Below are positions 23,760 through 38,400 of a DNA stretch of 64,000 bases, piece after piece. This stretch comes from Physella acuta (Eukaryota > Mollusca > Gastropoda > Physidae). The position numbers were made by a program, and so were the translations under genes. The notes under the pieces were generated by a model, which ran no database searches, was not told the DNA's origin, and worked only from the letters and a program-made list of their open reading frames with translations. Position 1 is the first letter of the stretch, and each line of letters opens with the position of its first letter. The stretch lies in contig NW_026732304.1 in the NCBI RefSeq assembly GCF_028476545.1, positions 124,001 to 188,000 of the forward strand, written 5' to 3'.

Positions 23760-26700
23760 GTGAGTTATAAAGCTTTGCTTTACACGTTATGTTATGTTTA
23801 TTGCTATAACAATATATATTTAATCGACACAAAGGTTATATTTAAATTGGTGAATATAGGCACTATGTTTTTTTTTTTAAATATTACAGTAGAATACATT
23901 ACACTAAAAGTATTTGAGAATTTGACATTGGCTAAGCGGTAGAGTGCTGGATGCTGACCTGTAAGTCTCGAGTTCGAATTAAAGTCAGTAGATCGTCACT
24001 GAGTCCATATAGCGGTAATGGGTACCTAACTCACGTTTGGGAAAGTAAAACCGGCTGGGCGTAATGCTAGACACACTATCCCTCAGTGGCGTAGGCAGGG
24101 GGGGGAGTTAGGGGGGTCATAACCCCCCCCCCATAGACCCCTCGGTATATATATGAGGGGGGGTGCAAATCGAATGTTTGAGGGGGGTGGGGTGCAAATC
24201 AAAAGTCTGAGGGGGGGGGGGGGGGGTCGGTGCAAATCGAAAGTTTGTCCCCGGGTAAAAATTGGAACCCCCCCCCCCTTGAGACGATCCTGGCTACGCC
24301 ACTGCTATCCCTTCATATTCCGAGTTCACAGAAACAGGTGAACTCTACTGCACTTGCCCCATAGATCGTCAGGTTTGGATAGCGAACTATTTGAGAACTT
24401 ATAAAGATTACCGTATGTTTACTGTTGTCATTTTTTTAAAATAAATTAACCTACAATTGTATTTTCAAATACGAAATGCAAGTTAAAACACAATGATTAA
24501 CGTAGAAAAAAATGAAAATTCTTAAAATTATTTGGGAATTACCGAGGCCGAATAAAATGATTATCAAAAAAAAAATGTGGGGGCGGGGCGGCCAACCCCC
24601 AGGGGAGCTACAGTTGAAATAGCCACAAATGGAGAAATCAAGGATCGTTCATGGCTTTCATTAAAGTAGATTTATTTTGTTATTCTAATACACACTTATA
24701 GACTTACTTTACGTTGCATTAGTGCTGGTTTACTAACCTTAATGTCAGAAGTTCGAAACACGGCTAGAGACATTTTGTCTCCCCTAACCGATCCAATCAA
24801 ACCAGGTGGTGCTATGTACCTGGGGAGGGAGCAAGAGCCCTGATGGAAACCCAAGGGTATAGGGGCCTGTAACATGGGTGAGAGAAATGTGGTAACCCAC
24901 GGATCTAGCTGGTAACATGGGTGAGAGAAATGTGGTACCCCACGGGTCTAGCTGGTAACATGGGTGAGAGAAATGTGGTACCCCACGGGTCTAGCTGGTA
25001 ACATGGGTGAGAGAAATGTGGTAACCCACAGGTCTAGCTGGTAACATGGGTGAGAGAAATGTGGTACCCCACGGGTCTAGCTGGTAACATGGGTGAGAGA
25101 AATGTGGTAACCCACGGGTCTAGCTGGTAACATGGGTGAGAGAAATGTGGTAACCCACGGGTCTAGCTGGTAACATGGGTGAGAGAAATGTGGTAACCCA
25201 CAGGTCTAGCTGGTAACATAGGTGAGAGAAATGTGGTAACCCACGGGTCTAACATGGGTGAGAGAAATATGGTAACCCACGGGTCTAGCTGGTAACATGG
25301 GTGAGAGAAATGTGGCAACCCACGGGTCTGGTAACATGGGTGAGAGAAATGTGGTAACCCACGAGTCTAGCTGGTAACATGGGTGAGAGAAATGTGGTAA
25401 CCCACGGGTCTGGTAACATGGGTGAGAGAAATGTGGTAACCCACGGGTCTGGTAACATGGGTGAGAGAAATGTGGTAACCCACGGGTCTGGTAACATGGG
25501 TGAGAGAAATGTGGTAACCCACGGGTCTAGCTGGTAACATGGGTGAGAGAAATGTGGCAACCCACGGGTCTAGCTGGTAACATGAGTGAGAGAAATGTGG
25601 TACCCCACGGGTCTAGCTGGTAACATGGGTGAGAGAAATGTGGTAACCCACGGGGTCTAGCTGGTAACATGGGTGAGAGAAATGTGGTAACCCACGGGGT
25701 CTAGCTGGTAAAATGGGTGAGAGAAATGTGGTAACCCACGGGTCTAGCTGGTAACATGAGTGAGAGAAATGTGGTAACCCACGAGTCTAGCTGGTAACAT
25801 GGGTGAGAGAAATGTGGTAACCCACGAGTCTAGCTGGTAACATGGGTGAGAGAAATGTGGTACCCCACGGGTCTAGCTGGTAACATAGGTGAGAGAAATG
25901 TGGTAACCCACGGGTCTAACATGGGTGAGAGAAATGTGGTAACCCACGGGTCTATCTGGTAACATGGGTGAGAGAAATGTGGTAATCCACGGGTCTAACA
26001 TGGGTGTGAGAAATGTGGTACCCCACGGGTCTAGCTGGTAACATGGGTGAGAGAAATGTGGTACCCCACGGGTCTAGCTGGTAATATGGGTGAGAGAAAT
26101 GTGGTAACCCACGGGTCTGGTAACATGGGTGAGAGAAATGTGGTACCCCACGGGTCTAGCTGGTAACATAGGTGAGAGAAATGTGGTAACCCACGGGTCT
26201 AGTTGGTAACATGGGTGAGAGAAATGTGGTAACCCACGGGTCTAGCTGGTAACATGGGTGAGAGGAATGTGGTAACCCACGGGTCTAGCTGGTAACATGA
26301 GTGAGAGAAATGTGGTAACCCACGGGTCTAGCTGGTAACATGGGTGAGAGAAATGTGGTACCCCACGGGTCTAGCTGGTAACATAGGTGAGAGAAATGTG
26401 GTAACCCACGGGTCTAACATGGGTGAGAGAAATGTGGTAACCCACGGGTCTAGCTGGTAACATGAGTGAGAGAAATGTGGTAACCCACGAGTCTAGCTGG
26501 TAACATGGGTGAGAGAAATGTGGTAACCCACGAGTCTAGCTGGTAACACGGGTGAAAGAAATGTGGTAACCCACGGGTCTAGCTGGTAACATGGGTGAGA
26601 GAAATGTGGTAATCCACGGGTCTAACATGGGTGTGAGAAATGTGGTACCCCACGGGTCTAGCTGGTAACATGGGTGAGAGAAATGTGGTAATCCACGGGT

Positions 26701-29313
26701 CTAACATGGGTGTGAGAAATGTGGTACCCCACGGGTCTAGCTGGTAACATGGGTGAGAGAAATGTGGTACCCAACGGGTCTAGCTGGTAACATGGGTGAG
26801 AGAAATGTGGTAACCCACGGGTCTGGTAACATGGGTGAGAGAAATGTGGTACCCCACGGGTCTAGCTGGTAACATAGGTGAGAGAAATGTGGTAACCCAC
26901 GGGTCTAGTTGGTAACATGGGTGAGAGAAATGTGGTAATCCACGGGTCTAGCTGGTAACATGGGTGAGAGAAATGTGGTAACCCACGGGTCTAGCTGGTA
27001 ACATGAGTGAGAGAAATGTGGTAACCCACGGGTCTAGCTGGTAACTTGGGTGAGAGAAATGTGGTAACCCACGGGTCTAGCTGGTAACATGGGTGAGAGA
27101 AATGTGGTAATCCACGGGTCTAACATGGGTGTGAGAAATGTGGTACCCCACGGGTCTAGCTGGTAACATGGGTGAGAGAAATGTGGTACCCCACGGGTCT
27201 AGCTGGTAACATGGGTGAGAGAAATGTGGTAACCCACGGGTCTAGCTGGTAACATGGGTGAGAGAAATGTGGTAACCCAAGTTAACATGAGTGAGAGAAA
27301 TGTGGTAACCCACGGGTCTAGCTGGTAACATGGGTGAGAGAAATGTGGTACCCGTAAATGACAGTGTACGAAATAGCGAGTAAAATACTTGGTGGGGCCC
27401 AAGAAATAATCTCGGTGGGCCCATAGGAATGGTGCTGTAATAGTTGCTCAAGCACACATACACACACACACACACGTACTTTCTGGATTATGTCAAGCAT
27501 TATGTCACATATACCTTCATAACGGTCTACGCGATGTACAAAAAATGACAAAAAAGTTTAATAAATCTTATACATCATGTGACTTAATACGTACACCATG
27601 CGTTATACAGTGTCAACTATTATACATAACATTAAAAAGTGTGCATAGGTCCAACACCTAGTGTCTAACCCATGCAACTCAAACGCCCGTGGGTACCTTA
27701 TTGAAAATGCTGAATGTATATCTATATCATCATCATTCCTTTGTGGCCCCTGGGGAGCAAAGGGCTGCAACCACACATCTCCATCAGACTCGTTTTTGGG
27801 CCGCCCCCTTTATCTGTGCCTATGTGTACCCAGCTGTTTTCGCCTCTTCTTCAACCGTTCTTCTCCATGTCTTCCTTGGCCGGCCCACCCTCCTTTTTCC
27901 CAGGGGATTCCATTCCAAAGAAGTATATCTATATACCACACGGTTAAATACTAACAAAGCAAACGTATACAGTATTGATTTATTTCTTTATAATGATTTG
28001 GTTTGATGTAATTCTCTTGGGTCTTCAAAGGGAATATATTAAACAGACAATTGGTTTTTCAAAACATACAATAGAATAAGCATATATGATGTTTAGAATT
28101 TTTTTTTTAAATTAGGGTAACTGCTTGTTTTACTAAATAAACAAAGCGTTACTATGTGTATTTTTTGGCATTGATTACTCTGTTAGATGGTTGTTGGGGC
28201 AGATGAAGTAGAGTTTTTTTGTTTCAATAACCTCGGTATACTGGGAGTTGTGTTTAGTCACTATGCCCAGCAGTCTTTGTTTCCCTAACATGTGTTAGGT
28301 ACCCATTAGAGCTTGCTGGAATCAGACACGTTCTACTTCCTTAAACCCGGATTCGAATTCGTCACTTTTAGGTTAGCAGCCTATAGCACTACCGCTAGGC
28401 CACGCCGTTCCCGGTTCTTTTCTATGCTGATTCTTAAACATTTATGGTGCTTAACCTCAGTCTTCGTACACTAAGTTTAACTGTACTTATTCAGAATGCG
28501 AATAAAAAATTAATTGCAAGACAATAAAAAATGTATCATTATTTTCTGATGATAGTTCATCAAAAAATGTATATGTCATGTATATGAGTAAATATATTAA
28601 AATTCGATTCGGAATCTGTGTGTGAAAGCAAATGTGCCCAAAAGTGTGAGTGTGTCTTTGTGTGTGTGTAAATATGTGTGAGTGTGTGAATGTGAATGTG
28701 AACGTGAATGTGAATGTAATTGTGATTATGAATTCATGTGAAGGCGAATGATAAGTGGAATCCAAATGCGAATGAATATGAATGTCGATTTCACTGTGTT
28801 TGTGTATCTGAATGTGACTTTGTACATGAATGCCTGTGTATTAAATTATGCGTATTTGCACCTGTACTCACACCTACGTACGATGTGTCGTGTATGTTCA
28901 CTACCGGTGCCCCTTCCTCCCACCCCTTCCTCCCGTGTTCTTCAACAATCGCAATAGAAAAATGTAAAAAAAAAAAAATACACAGAAAAAAAAAGTAACC
29001 TAAACAACCGTAACATTTATGGCAACACCTAAAAGACATCTACGGGTCGTGTTGACACTGACATAGTACTCACCTCGGGGTGCGTGCCCGACGGGCTTTC
29101 CCCAAACTTCTGTAGGGGGACGGGGAAGCTTGCGTGGAGCCACTGATTCTGTCCCGCCATCAATAATTCAGCCAAGGAAAACCACTAGCGAGCCGAGCGC
29201 TGAGATCACGACACAGACAACCATCAAATATTTACAAGCAAAGCGGAGATAACCCTTCCGTCAATGTACACGTTCTCTCAAGTCTGTGTAAGAAAAAGTC
29301 GCAATTCAAGAAA

Positions 29314-29412
<99 letters not shown>

Positions 29413-32400
29413 GTATATGTATGTATATGAAGTAAACCTGCTAACTATAGAGATAACGAGGAAAGGTTGCTTAGATCCACTTTAATTAAAATACTGTGTT
29501 ATGTGTTCACAAACTTAAGCGATTTTGCAAAATGGGAGGGGGGGGGGGTGACACCAATTGTAAATCAAAATATATAGAGAGCCTATACTTCATTTTTTTT
29601 GGTGTGTGGTGGGTGGGGTGTGACACCATGAGGTACCGCACCCGAACTGAAGAGAAAATTAAATGCAATACACATTTGATATTTTTAAATGCGATAAATG
29701 ATTTTTTTTTGCATGAGAAGATGTGTGAACAATTTATAAGAATAATTTTTTGACTAAAGAGAATGTAAAGAGAACGGAGTTTGATTTTTTTTTAATTTCA
29801 TTTCGGGCTAAACTTATCTATTTTTATAGTTTTTTAAATTATTCGTTCATAATTATCATATTTCTAAAAATCATACGCCGCTACCTAGTTGTTTTATTTT
29901 CTATTTATAAACAATGCATAATTTGTGAATACGACACTACCCCACCCCCTTGCCTCCCCCCCCCCACACCCCACACCGCTTAGTGAAAGCAGCCGTTTAC
30001 AGACGACAATGAAAATATCAAGCAGAACTTAGTTTCAAATCGTTTAAAAACTAAATTAGCTGCCCCTAATAGCCGTCACGTATTCAAACCGGCTCTACTA
30101 TTGTCAACATTCGGGGTGAATCATAGCTCAATTGACAGGTGTAGATGAGGGTGGTGGTCATATGCCTAGGAAAGGCTAAGCTACGTCGTGTCTCATATGG
30201 TCCCCATGAAGAGAATTATATATATAGATACAAGTAATCTGTTTAAGTGAATGCGCAACTATTTTTGTTTTGCTTATACATAGCACTCCACACCATCCCA
30301 CCACACATGCTTAATTTGGGACAAATGAGTAAGTAGACTTGTATTTTTTATTTGTTGTAATAATTTACTGCTTCGACAACTCATCAGCCCTTTAAAAGAT
30401 CAAATAGCTGTTTTGTAAAGCAAATTTTCCAGAATTATCAAATTCTTAGAAGTTTGGAAATTGGCCTACATTTTTGTTAGATTAGCTTATCCTGCAAAAA
30501 AAAATCATCTTAACTTTCTGCACTAGGACCAGCATCTGAATAAAGCCAAGTAGCTATTTATATCCAGCAGCTTTTCCAATGTCAACTAATTAGTTCAAAC
30601 TGCAACACACATATAAGGTCAACTCATTATTCAAGCCTGAATCAACATATGTCTTACATCTACAAATCATCCCTAGCACATAAACATTTATTTATTTCAT
30701 TATATTTTCCAACATCCCATATTTCATTCCCTTTTTGTCTTGCTCCCTGAAGGGCGATAACTATCGTCTCTCAAAGAAAACATCCACTCAATATTGTCTC
30801 CCCTGTAGGTACCCAATCAACTAAAAGCGTTTTGGGAGTTTTGTAATGCTCCATTGTATGCTTAGCGTGGTTACATTTTTGGGACAATATTTGACTCTTG
30901 TAGATAAACGCAAGCCGTAATGTACATGCTGGGCTATACAGGGATATTCTGTGAGGTTAGATTAGGTTCATAAAGGTTATAATAATCTGGACTAGTTCAC
31001 GTGATAGATAGGATTAGGGATTTGTATCAGTGCAAAAGGAGATTAGTATTGCTTCAATAACGGATTTGTGAAGGTTTTTTTGTTGTTTTTATTTGGGGGG
31101 GGGGGGGTAATTCGTACAGCATATATAATAGATTTTGATGGCTTCAATTAAATTGGTAGATCTTTAATTAGAGATGTCTATAGCTTCAATTAAGGATGTG
31201 TACTTCCATTGGGCGATTGGTATAGCTTGAAGCACTGATTTGTATTGATCCTAAAGAGTCAGGGTTAGAGTTAAGCAGTCAGATATATAGCCTATGTTTT
31301 TTACTATGGTTAAATTACAATGGAAATACGACTTACGTTTAAGACTTATAACGATTTCAAGAGCCAACACTAAGCCCATCAGCTTTTACTTTTTGTAACA
31401 AGTCTGATACTCTGTGTGGGTGTGGTGGTGGGTGGGGGGGGGGGGAAGGGGAACTCGTGCACGTTTTTACTCACTTGAGCGCGGGATCCGAACTCGGCAC
31501 TTTCGGGTTAGCAGTTGCGTGCTCTACAAACCAACCACGCCATTCACCTTTCTTAATAAATAACGTGTGTTCCTCTTCGAATTACACTATTGCTGCGTGG
31601 TTGGGTAAAATAAAAATTAGACTGAAAAAAGTGGTTAATGCATGAGTGAAACTTATAAAAAGTTGCTTGAACTATCTACACCAAGGGGCGTAGGGTTTAA
31701 ACCTACAATGATAATAGCGCTAGATGCATAAAACATAACGTCCAGCGATCATGAAATGTTCCAAAAGTTCATCAAATTATCCAAGCTTTAGATGTTAAAA
31801 TAATTGAACAGCTCATAACTTTAGCTACATTATTCTCTCCTCCTCCACCCACCCGAACTTATTGATTTAAAATATAGAAACAATTGTTTTGTTTCCAACC
31901 CAGCTTAGATTATTGCTGTGGCTTTGTTGTTGGTTTTTTTTTTACAAAGAAAATATAAATGCTGACGCAAGCGGTTTTAACGAAACAGCTGGTTTAGTCT
32001 GTACGTGTTTTAAACAGGCCTGAAACTGCCAATTCTATATTTCACTGTTACTATTTTATATAGCTAGATCATAAACGATTAATGCATTAATGTATCTGTA
32101 CCAGTGGTTCTTAACTTGGGTTCAACCGAACTTCAGGAGTAAGTTTCAGGGGTTTGACGGATGTCAAGACTTACTCCTGACTCATATGATCTAATTTTGT
32201 CAGTGCAGACGATAAAAGTACAGGTTCGGTGAAACTAATTAAGTTCCGGAACAACAAGAAGGTTTAGGGTCTAGAACCACTGCTCTGCATAGATAAAAAA
32301 TGATATGCACCGTTATGTAATTGAATCTAAGCCAAAATATAGCGTCTTGTTAAGGCAATGTTCGATAAATTGTTCTATACTAACAAGTTTTAAATCGTGG

Positions 32401-35400
32401 AATTAATGTAGAATTTATTAGAGAAGCAAGATTAAAAAGGCAACTGTGTGCAGTTGTATTTAAGAGCGTATTTGAAGTATTGTTTTTTTTACTTATGTGT
32501 TTAAGTATCGTATGGTTTTAAAGTATTGTTATGATGTTAAAGTACTGCGCAGGTTTTAAAGTATTGTAGGTGGTTTATATGCGTTGTGTACGTTTGTGTT
32601 AGAGTGCCGATATATTAATGTTTTTGAACTTCATATCGAGTGCTCGTATGTGTATAATTTTAGTAAAATTTTCAAAAAAGTTCAGAGTAAGAATTTAAGT
32701 TTAATGTGTTTCATTGTGTTTCAGAGTGCGCATACTTGTGTTTTTATAGTTTGTGTATGTTGTAAAAACATGCATGTGTGCTTTAAGACTGTGTACGTGC
32801 GTTTGAGAGTGCAACTCTATGTTTAAATAATGTATATGAGTTTACAATTGTTATGTATCAAAGCTTGTAGCTAGCTTACATAAGTTCTTAATCAAATGAG
32901 CTAATTAATTCGGGGACGGCCTGTTTATTTTGTTAAGGAAAATGTTGCTAAACTAAATTCCCGACTTCAATCTTACGGGCAGATAGGCTCGTTGACTGGA
33001 AAGAGCAACGTATCTAAGCGAGACAACTCCGAAATCAGACCGTGTGGTAGACCCTTAGACGATAGGATTATTAACTCGGGTTTTCATGTCAGCAGTTTCT
33101 GCAACTTAAGTTGTTACTGCACGTATACTGGAAAAGGTGGAGAGACCATGAAGCATTGGCAACTCGTGCCCTTTGTAACACTTACCCCGGTACGCTTTCC
33201 TCCTAGTATTCAAATTCCAAGGGTACTTCCGTTGTTTCTCTCCACCCCCCCCCCCTGAGGCAAAATAGAGTCATTTTAATTATTTATTTATTTTGTTAAT
33301 TACACAGACCGTTATATAATATCAAACAAAGAATACTTAACGTAATAGGGTATGTAAATCATAAATCATCGATATCACCAGTAAACAGCGAATTGTTTTA
33401 ACTCACTATCATGTATTTAATGTGATCACTTTAACTCCACAGATATCAACAAAGCGTTTTGTTTGTTGAATCACACTGTGTTTGACGTAATATTATGTAT
33501 AAACTTAATAGCATGTATAGACTCAATATCATATATAAACTAAATATCATGTATAAACTTAATATCATGTATAAACGTAATATCATGCATAAACTTAATA
33601 TCATGTATAAACTTAATATCATGTATAAACTTAATATCATGTATAAACTTAATATCATGTATAAACTTAATATCATGTATAAACTTAATATCATGTATAA
33701 ACTTAATATCATGTATAAACTTGATAGCATGTATAAACTTTTAATATCATGTATAAACTTAATATCATGTACAAACTTAACATGGTGTATAGAATGTGAT
33801 TACTTTAACTCCACAGATATCAACAAAGCCTTCTGTTTGTTTGACCAAGACGGGAATGGGAAGATAAGCAGGACTGAAATAAGGGAGGTAATCAAGGCGA
33901 TAGGACGGCCAATGTCGGACAGAGAGATTGCTGAGATGATGGGCAACGCTGACTCTGATGGTGAGTATGGATGGGTGGATGGATGGATGGATGGATGGTG
34001 AGAGGATGTATTGCATGGGTTTCGTTATAAGTAGACAGAAAGAGTTAGATGAATCAAATGATTCATGACGGCTGAATAGATGGATGGGTGAGTAGATGGA
34101 TGAGATAATGAATAGATGAATGGGTGGATAGATGGATCGATGGATGGGTAGTTAAGTGAATGGTTGGATGGATAGATGATGTGTGGATACATGGATGAAT
34201 GGCTGTATTAGATGTATGGATGTGTTTGTTGATGGATGAGATGGTGGAGGGCTGGATGGATTAATGGGTGGATGGATGGATAAGAGGGTGGATGGATTAA
34301 TGGGTGGATGGATGGATAAGAGGGTGGATGGATGGATAAGACGATTGTTCGACAGATGAATGGATCTGGTGATGAATGAATGGTGGATTTCAAGAAATGG
34401 TGGATGTATGGATGGATGAACAATCGATAAGTTTACTGGTGGATATTTTAATCAATCATGTATTAAGTAATTGCATTCTTTAATGCATGGTAATATAATA
34501 TATCGATTTTTAATCGATCAAAAAATCGATCAATTAAAAACAGATTATAACTAACGAGAAAAAAACAAAGTTAACATTAAAAGGAGCCTACACGATTGAT
34601 GGATGGCTAGGTTTTGTCATTAAAATTTTAATAGTTCCAAAAGTTTACGTAAAAATAAATCTCCATAAAATGACATTTTTTGAAGTGCAAAATAATCGAT
34701 TCTGTCTTCTATATCTAATGACCATAATATTGTCAAACCGTCATCCATATAATGTGTGTTATTGGCAATGTGACAAATCACAATATTTTATAGAATGTAT
34801 GTTGTTGTTAGGCTAACTATGAAATAGTGAGAATAATTTATTTTCCTAGGCAATTTATAGAACGTCTATTTGGTCTTTAGAATAATTTGTACTCTTGTAT
34901 ATATTGTATAACATATGATAGTTCGGAAACTGTTTAAAGTATAAAATCCTAAAAGGAAAAAAAAATATACAAATATGTCTTAACCACAACCTTAAGATAA
35001 TATCTAACCCGTTAATGATATGGACTAGTGCAGTCAGATAGTAGGTCGCACAACTGTTAAGCCAAAAAGTCTTGATTTTGAATTCCAGGTTAAAGTTGTA
35101 TATTGTCTCTGAGTCCACCCAGCTCTGATGAGTACCTGACTAACGTTAGGGAAAATGAAGACAGTCGGGGCATTGTCCTAACAATACTATCCATTTATGC
35201 CGCGGTCACAGAAACAGATGAACTCTACTTCGTCTGCACCATTGATTGCCAACCCTAAAGTTTATCTTTAATTACTTAACCCTATAAATTGGAGTTAGGA
35301 TTAGCTTAAGCTATATTTTGTAAGGAACCGACAGACATTTTAAACAGGCTATACAAGTTTTGCGTCATTGTCTATTTAAAAACATTGGTGTACTTGTATT

Positions 35401-38400
35401 TACACAAATAATCATTTTAAAAGTCGAACTTCACACTTTTGTTTTTTTAAAGTACCGATTGTTAAAGCTTTACATAATTATCAAAAAAAAAATACAAGGA
35501 TAATTGCATTTCGTTTTACGCGTCTAATCAATAAAATGTATTATGCAATATGAATAATGAATAGAATAATTTTAATTCTATAGGAATGTTTATTTATTAA
35601 TGTTATAATTTCCTTTCTCTATATTATTCATCGACTGTGCGCTTTGTAATTGTATCGGCTGTGTTGTTTTAACGGGCGTTTTTTTTAGAGTAGAAAAACT
35701 ATGTTGGCATGCACTGTAATATTCTATAAATAGTGTTAAATCAATTCTAACCGAATGCTTTGCACTAAACCCTTAAAGCTACGCGTACAATGTTGCGGGC
35801 TGTGTTGACGCAAACCGCGATATAAACATGCAGAATTATTACATCGGCACTAATTGATTGGATTGGTTAGCCCGACGTCGACTGACCTATATTAGCATAA
35901 CCATAACAAACATATGATATACACATGCGTCATGTATGTCAAATATGCTAGCGTTTGTTTGGCTGCAACCCCCCCCCCCCCCCAACACAACCCCGAATAT
36001 TTATATAACGGGTTATATTTATATAACGGGGTCAGGCAGTGCAGATATTATAGATATATGTTAATTAGTTTATATAGCAGGTGAAGCAGAGTTTGCTTGT
36101 CTTAAGCATCGGCATTTAATAAAATTATAAGATCAATATCTCTTCTGGATCATGTAATTGCTAATTAAAACGTATAGTCTAATTGGTGTCTATATCACAT
36201 AACATGGAACTGAGCTAAATATTTTTTGTTTAGCTCTTTGTCTGGAAGTGCTTAGTGCTAATGAACTGTTACACCATATATTGACTTACAAGACAGTGTG
36301 CAACGTATAAAAATATATTTGTACCGACCATAATTGGGTTTGACATTTCCTATCCTGTAACTTGCTTCTGTTTAGAACTAGACTCTACTACTTAATTTGT
36401 CTTTGGGTTTGCCGTGCCAGCATATAGAATGTTGAACCAGCAAGTTAGAGTTTGCCGTGTCAGCATATAGAATGTTGAACCAGCAAGTTAGAGTTTGCCG
36501 TGCCAGCATATAGAATGTTGAACCAGCAAGTTAGAGTTTGCCGTGTCAGCATATAGAATGTTGAACCAGCAAGTTTTCTTCCAACCGCTCCATCAACCCC
36601 CCCCCCCCCTCTAAACACACGCAACCCCTGGGGATACGTTGTCTAATCGGTTTCCAACACACTAACCTTACATTTGGAGGTCTTGGCCTTTAGCAGAAAG
36701 GTTTATACTAGTTGAAATGGGTGCAAATTTTGTCTTTTTACTTTCTCGTATTTACGAAGTATAGAGAAAGTATTGTAAACGTGCACACAAATCACTTGAA
36801 ATTTTAACAATTTTCACCGTATTAAACCTCAGTCCTTCATCACATCCGAAGTATAGAGGACTTATTTTAATCGGGCAAAAATTATCAATCCAGATTTATC
36901 AAAATTAAGAGGTTTTATGCGTAATCCAGTCTGAAAAACTGGGCTTTGTAATTCTGTCCGTATGTCTGTGTGTCTGTCAGTGTGTGTGTCTGTGTGTAAA
37001 CACGATTACTTGAGTACCGTTACAGCTAGGTTGATGAAATTTCATATATAAGTATTTTATCAAACTCGTAGATCCGTATCAACTTTTGAGCGATTTCCGA
37101 TAACCGGAAGTGGTACTTTTTCTACTTTGAATTTTTCAAAAGCCTATAACTTGAGTACTATTTCAGATAGATAAATGAAATTTCACATGTAAGTATAAGA
37201 TCTAATTCTCTACCTTCTGTTAAATTTTGAGTAATTTCCGTTGACCGGAAGTACTAATTTACGCTACTTTTTACGTAGATTTTTAAAGTACTAATAATAT
37301 TGCGCACTATTATGCACTTTTTTTATTTGGCGTTCACTTGGTGTGCAGTTCTTTTGTCTACGAGATTTTATTTTATTTTTAAAACTTTAAGTATTTAAAA
37401 TGGATTAAAAATCATGTCTATAGCCCGAGTTACCATCCCCTGTTGTTTTATACAAGAATAGTCGAGAAAGTTTAGGGGAAATCACTCCCGGTTTATTTTA
37501 TTTGTATGTCTGTGTTGATATCTGGTATGTTAAAGATTTTTGACGAGGCTTTTAGTCAGTGTTTCTTTCAGACCTTTTTCTGCGGGTGTGGGGCACTTGA
37601 CATTTTCGGAGGGGGGGGGGGGAGGGGGAGAAGGGGGACACTGTTAAAAGTATAAATTTTTATATAAATTCTATTTCGTTCGGGGGGAGGGGGTGGAGTA
37701 GACTTTCTTCGAAAGTATGCCTTGAAAAAACTGCTTTTAATGTAACTATGTTTTTATATGCGACAATGGGTGTTTTATCAGTCAACCAATAGTCGGTCAG
37801 CTAATCACATGTAGCCCCATTTTACGAACTTCCCGTGCTAAGAATGTCTCGATTTACGTATATTAATTGAACTTTGAAAAAGTAGCTGCTTTAATGTTAG
37901 TGATTCGAATTACGAACTGAAGTGTCTTTGATTGCCACCAAATTATCGATCTTAAACACGTTTCTTTACCACACTCGGTGAAATAAGAGTTATACTATTT
38001 ACTTAAATAGCTGTTTTCTTTTTCTTTCTTTTTTTCTTTCTTTCTTTCTTTTGCATTGTCGTTTAACCAGTGGCTAAGGAATACATTCTTAAGCTTTGAT
38101 GTCATAAAAAATAGTCAAATAGCCTTATGAGACCAGTTAACTTCAATATTACAGCAATACATATCAAGAGGGTGTGGTAACGCATGTATGTGAGGAAAAA
38201 CAAAAAGCATTATGGGCACTTTAAGAAACAAAGGACGAGCTCAGCTCTCTGTTTATTAGACCACCAGGACCCCAAATGGCAAGCTTTACATTTTTTACCA
38301 CCCACACAGAAATCCTTTGTCCAGGTTTATCTTGTAGGCGGACAGTTATCGTCTAATACTGCTAACATTGTTAGTTTTTTTTCCGATAGCTGATGATAAA

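Larger units (their letters stand above)
30229..33420. other. EF-hand intron 1, right part, no exon seen
   Basis: AT-rich sequence with a G tract at 31096-31107, a GT/G-rich patch at 31415-31447, two SINE fragments and one hAT MITE. TGTGTT-rich text at 32460-32850 is simple-sequence-like. Confidence 0.6.

Noticed and set aside
24858-27352. CRISPR-like regular repeats
   Set aside because: The units are contiguous without unique spacers, and the DNA is animal; it is a minisatellite. The same holds for the 29-bp array at 18588-19392.
25285-27551. Minus-strand frames with [13 protein letters not shown] repeats
   Set aside because: They are translations of the 43-bp minisatellite in EF-hand intron 1.
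27661-28006. Plus-strand frames of 97 and 105 codons
   Set aside because: They are antisense to the degenerate LINE reverse-transcriptase tail at 27733-27955.
33495-34001. 168-codon frame joining MYKLNI repeats to the EF-hand
   Set aside because: The first half is intronic 18-bp repeat. A consensus acceptor at 33816 and the phase-1 match to exon 1 show that only 33817-33960 is coding.
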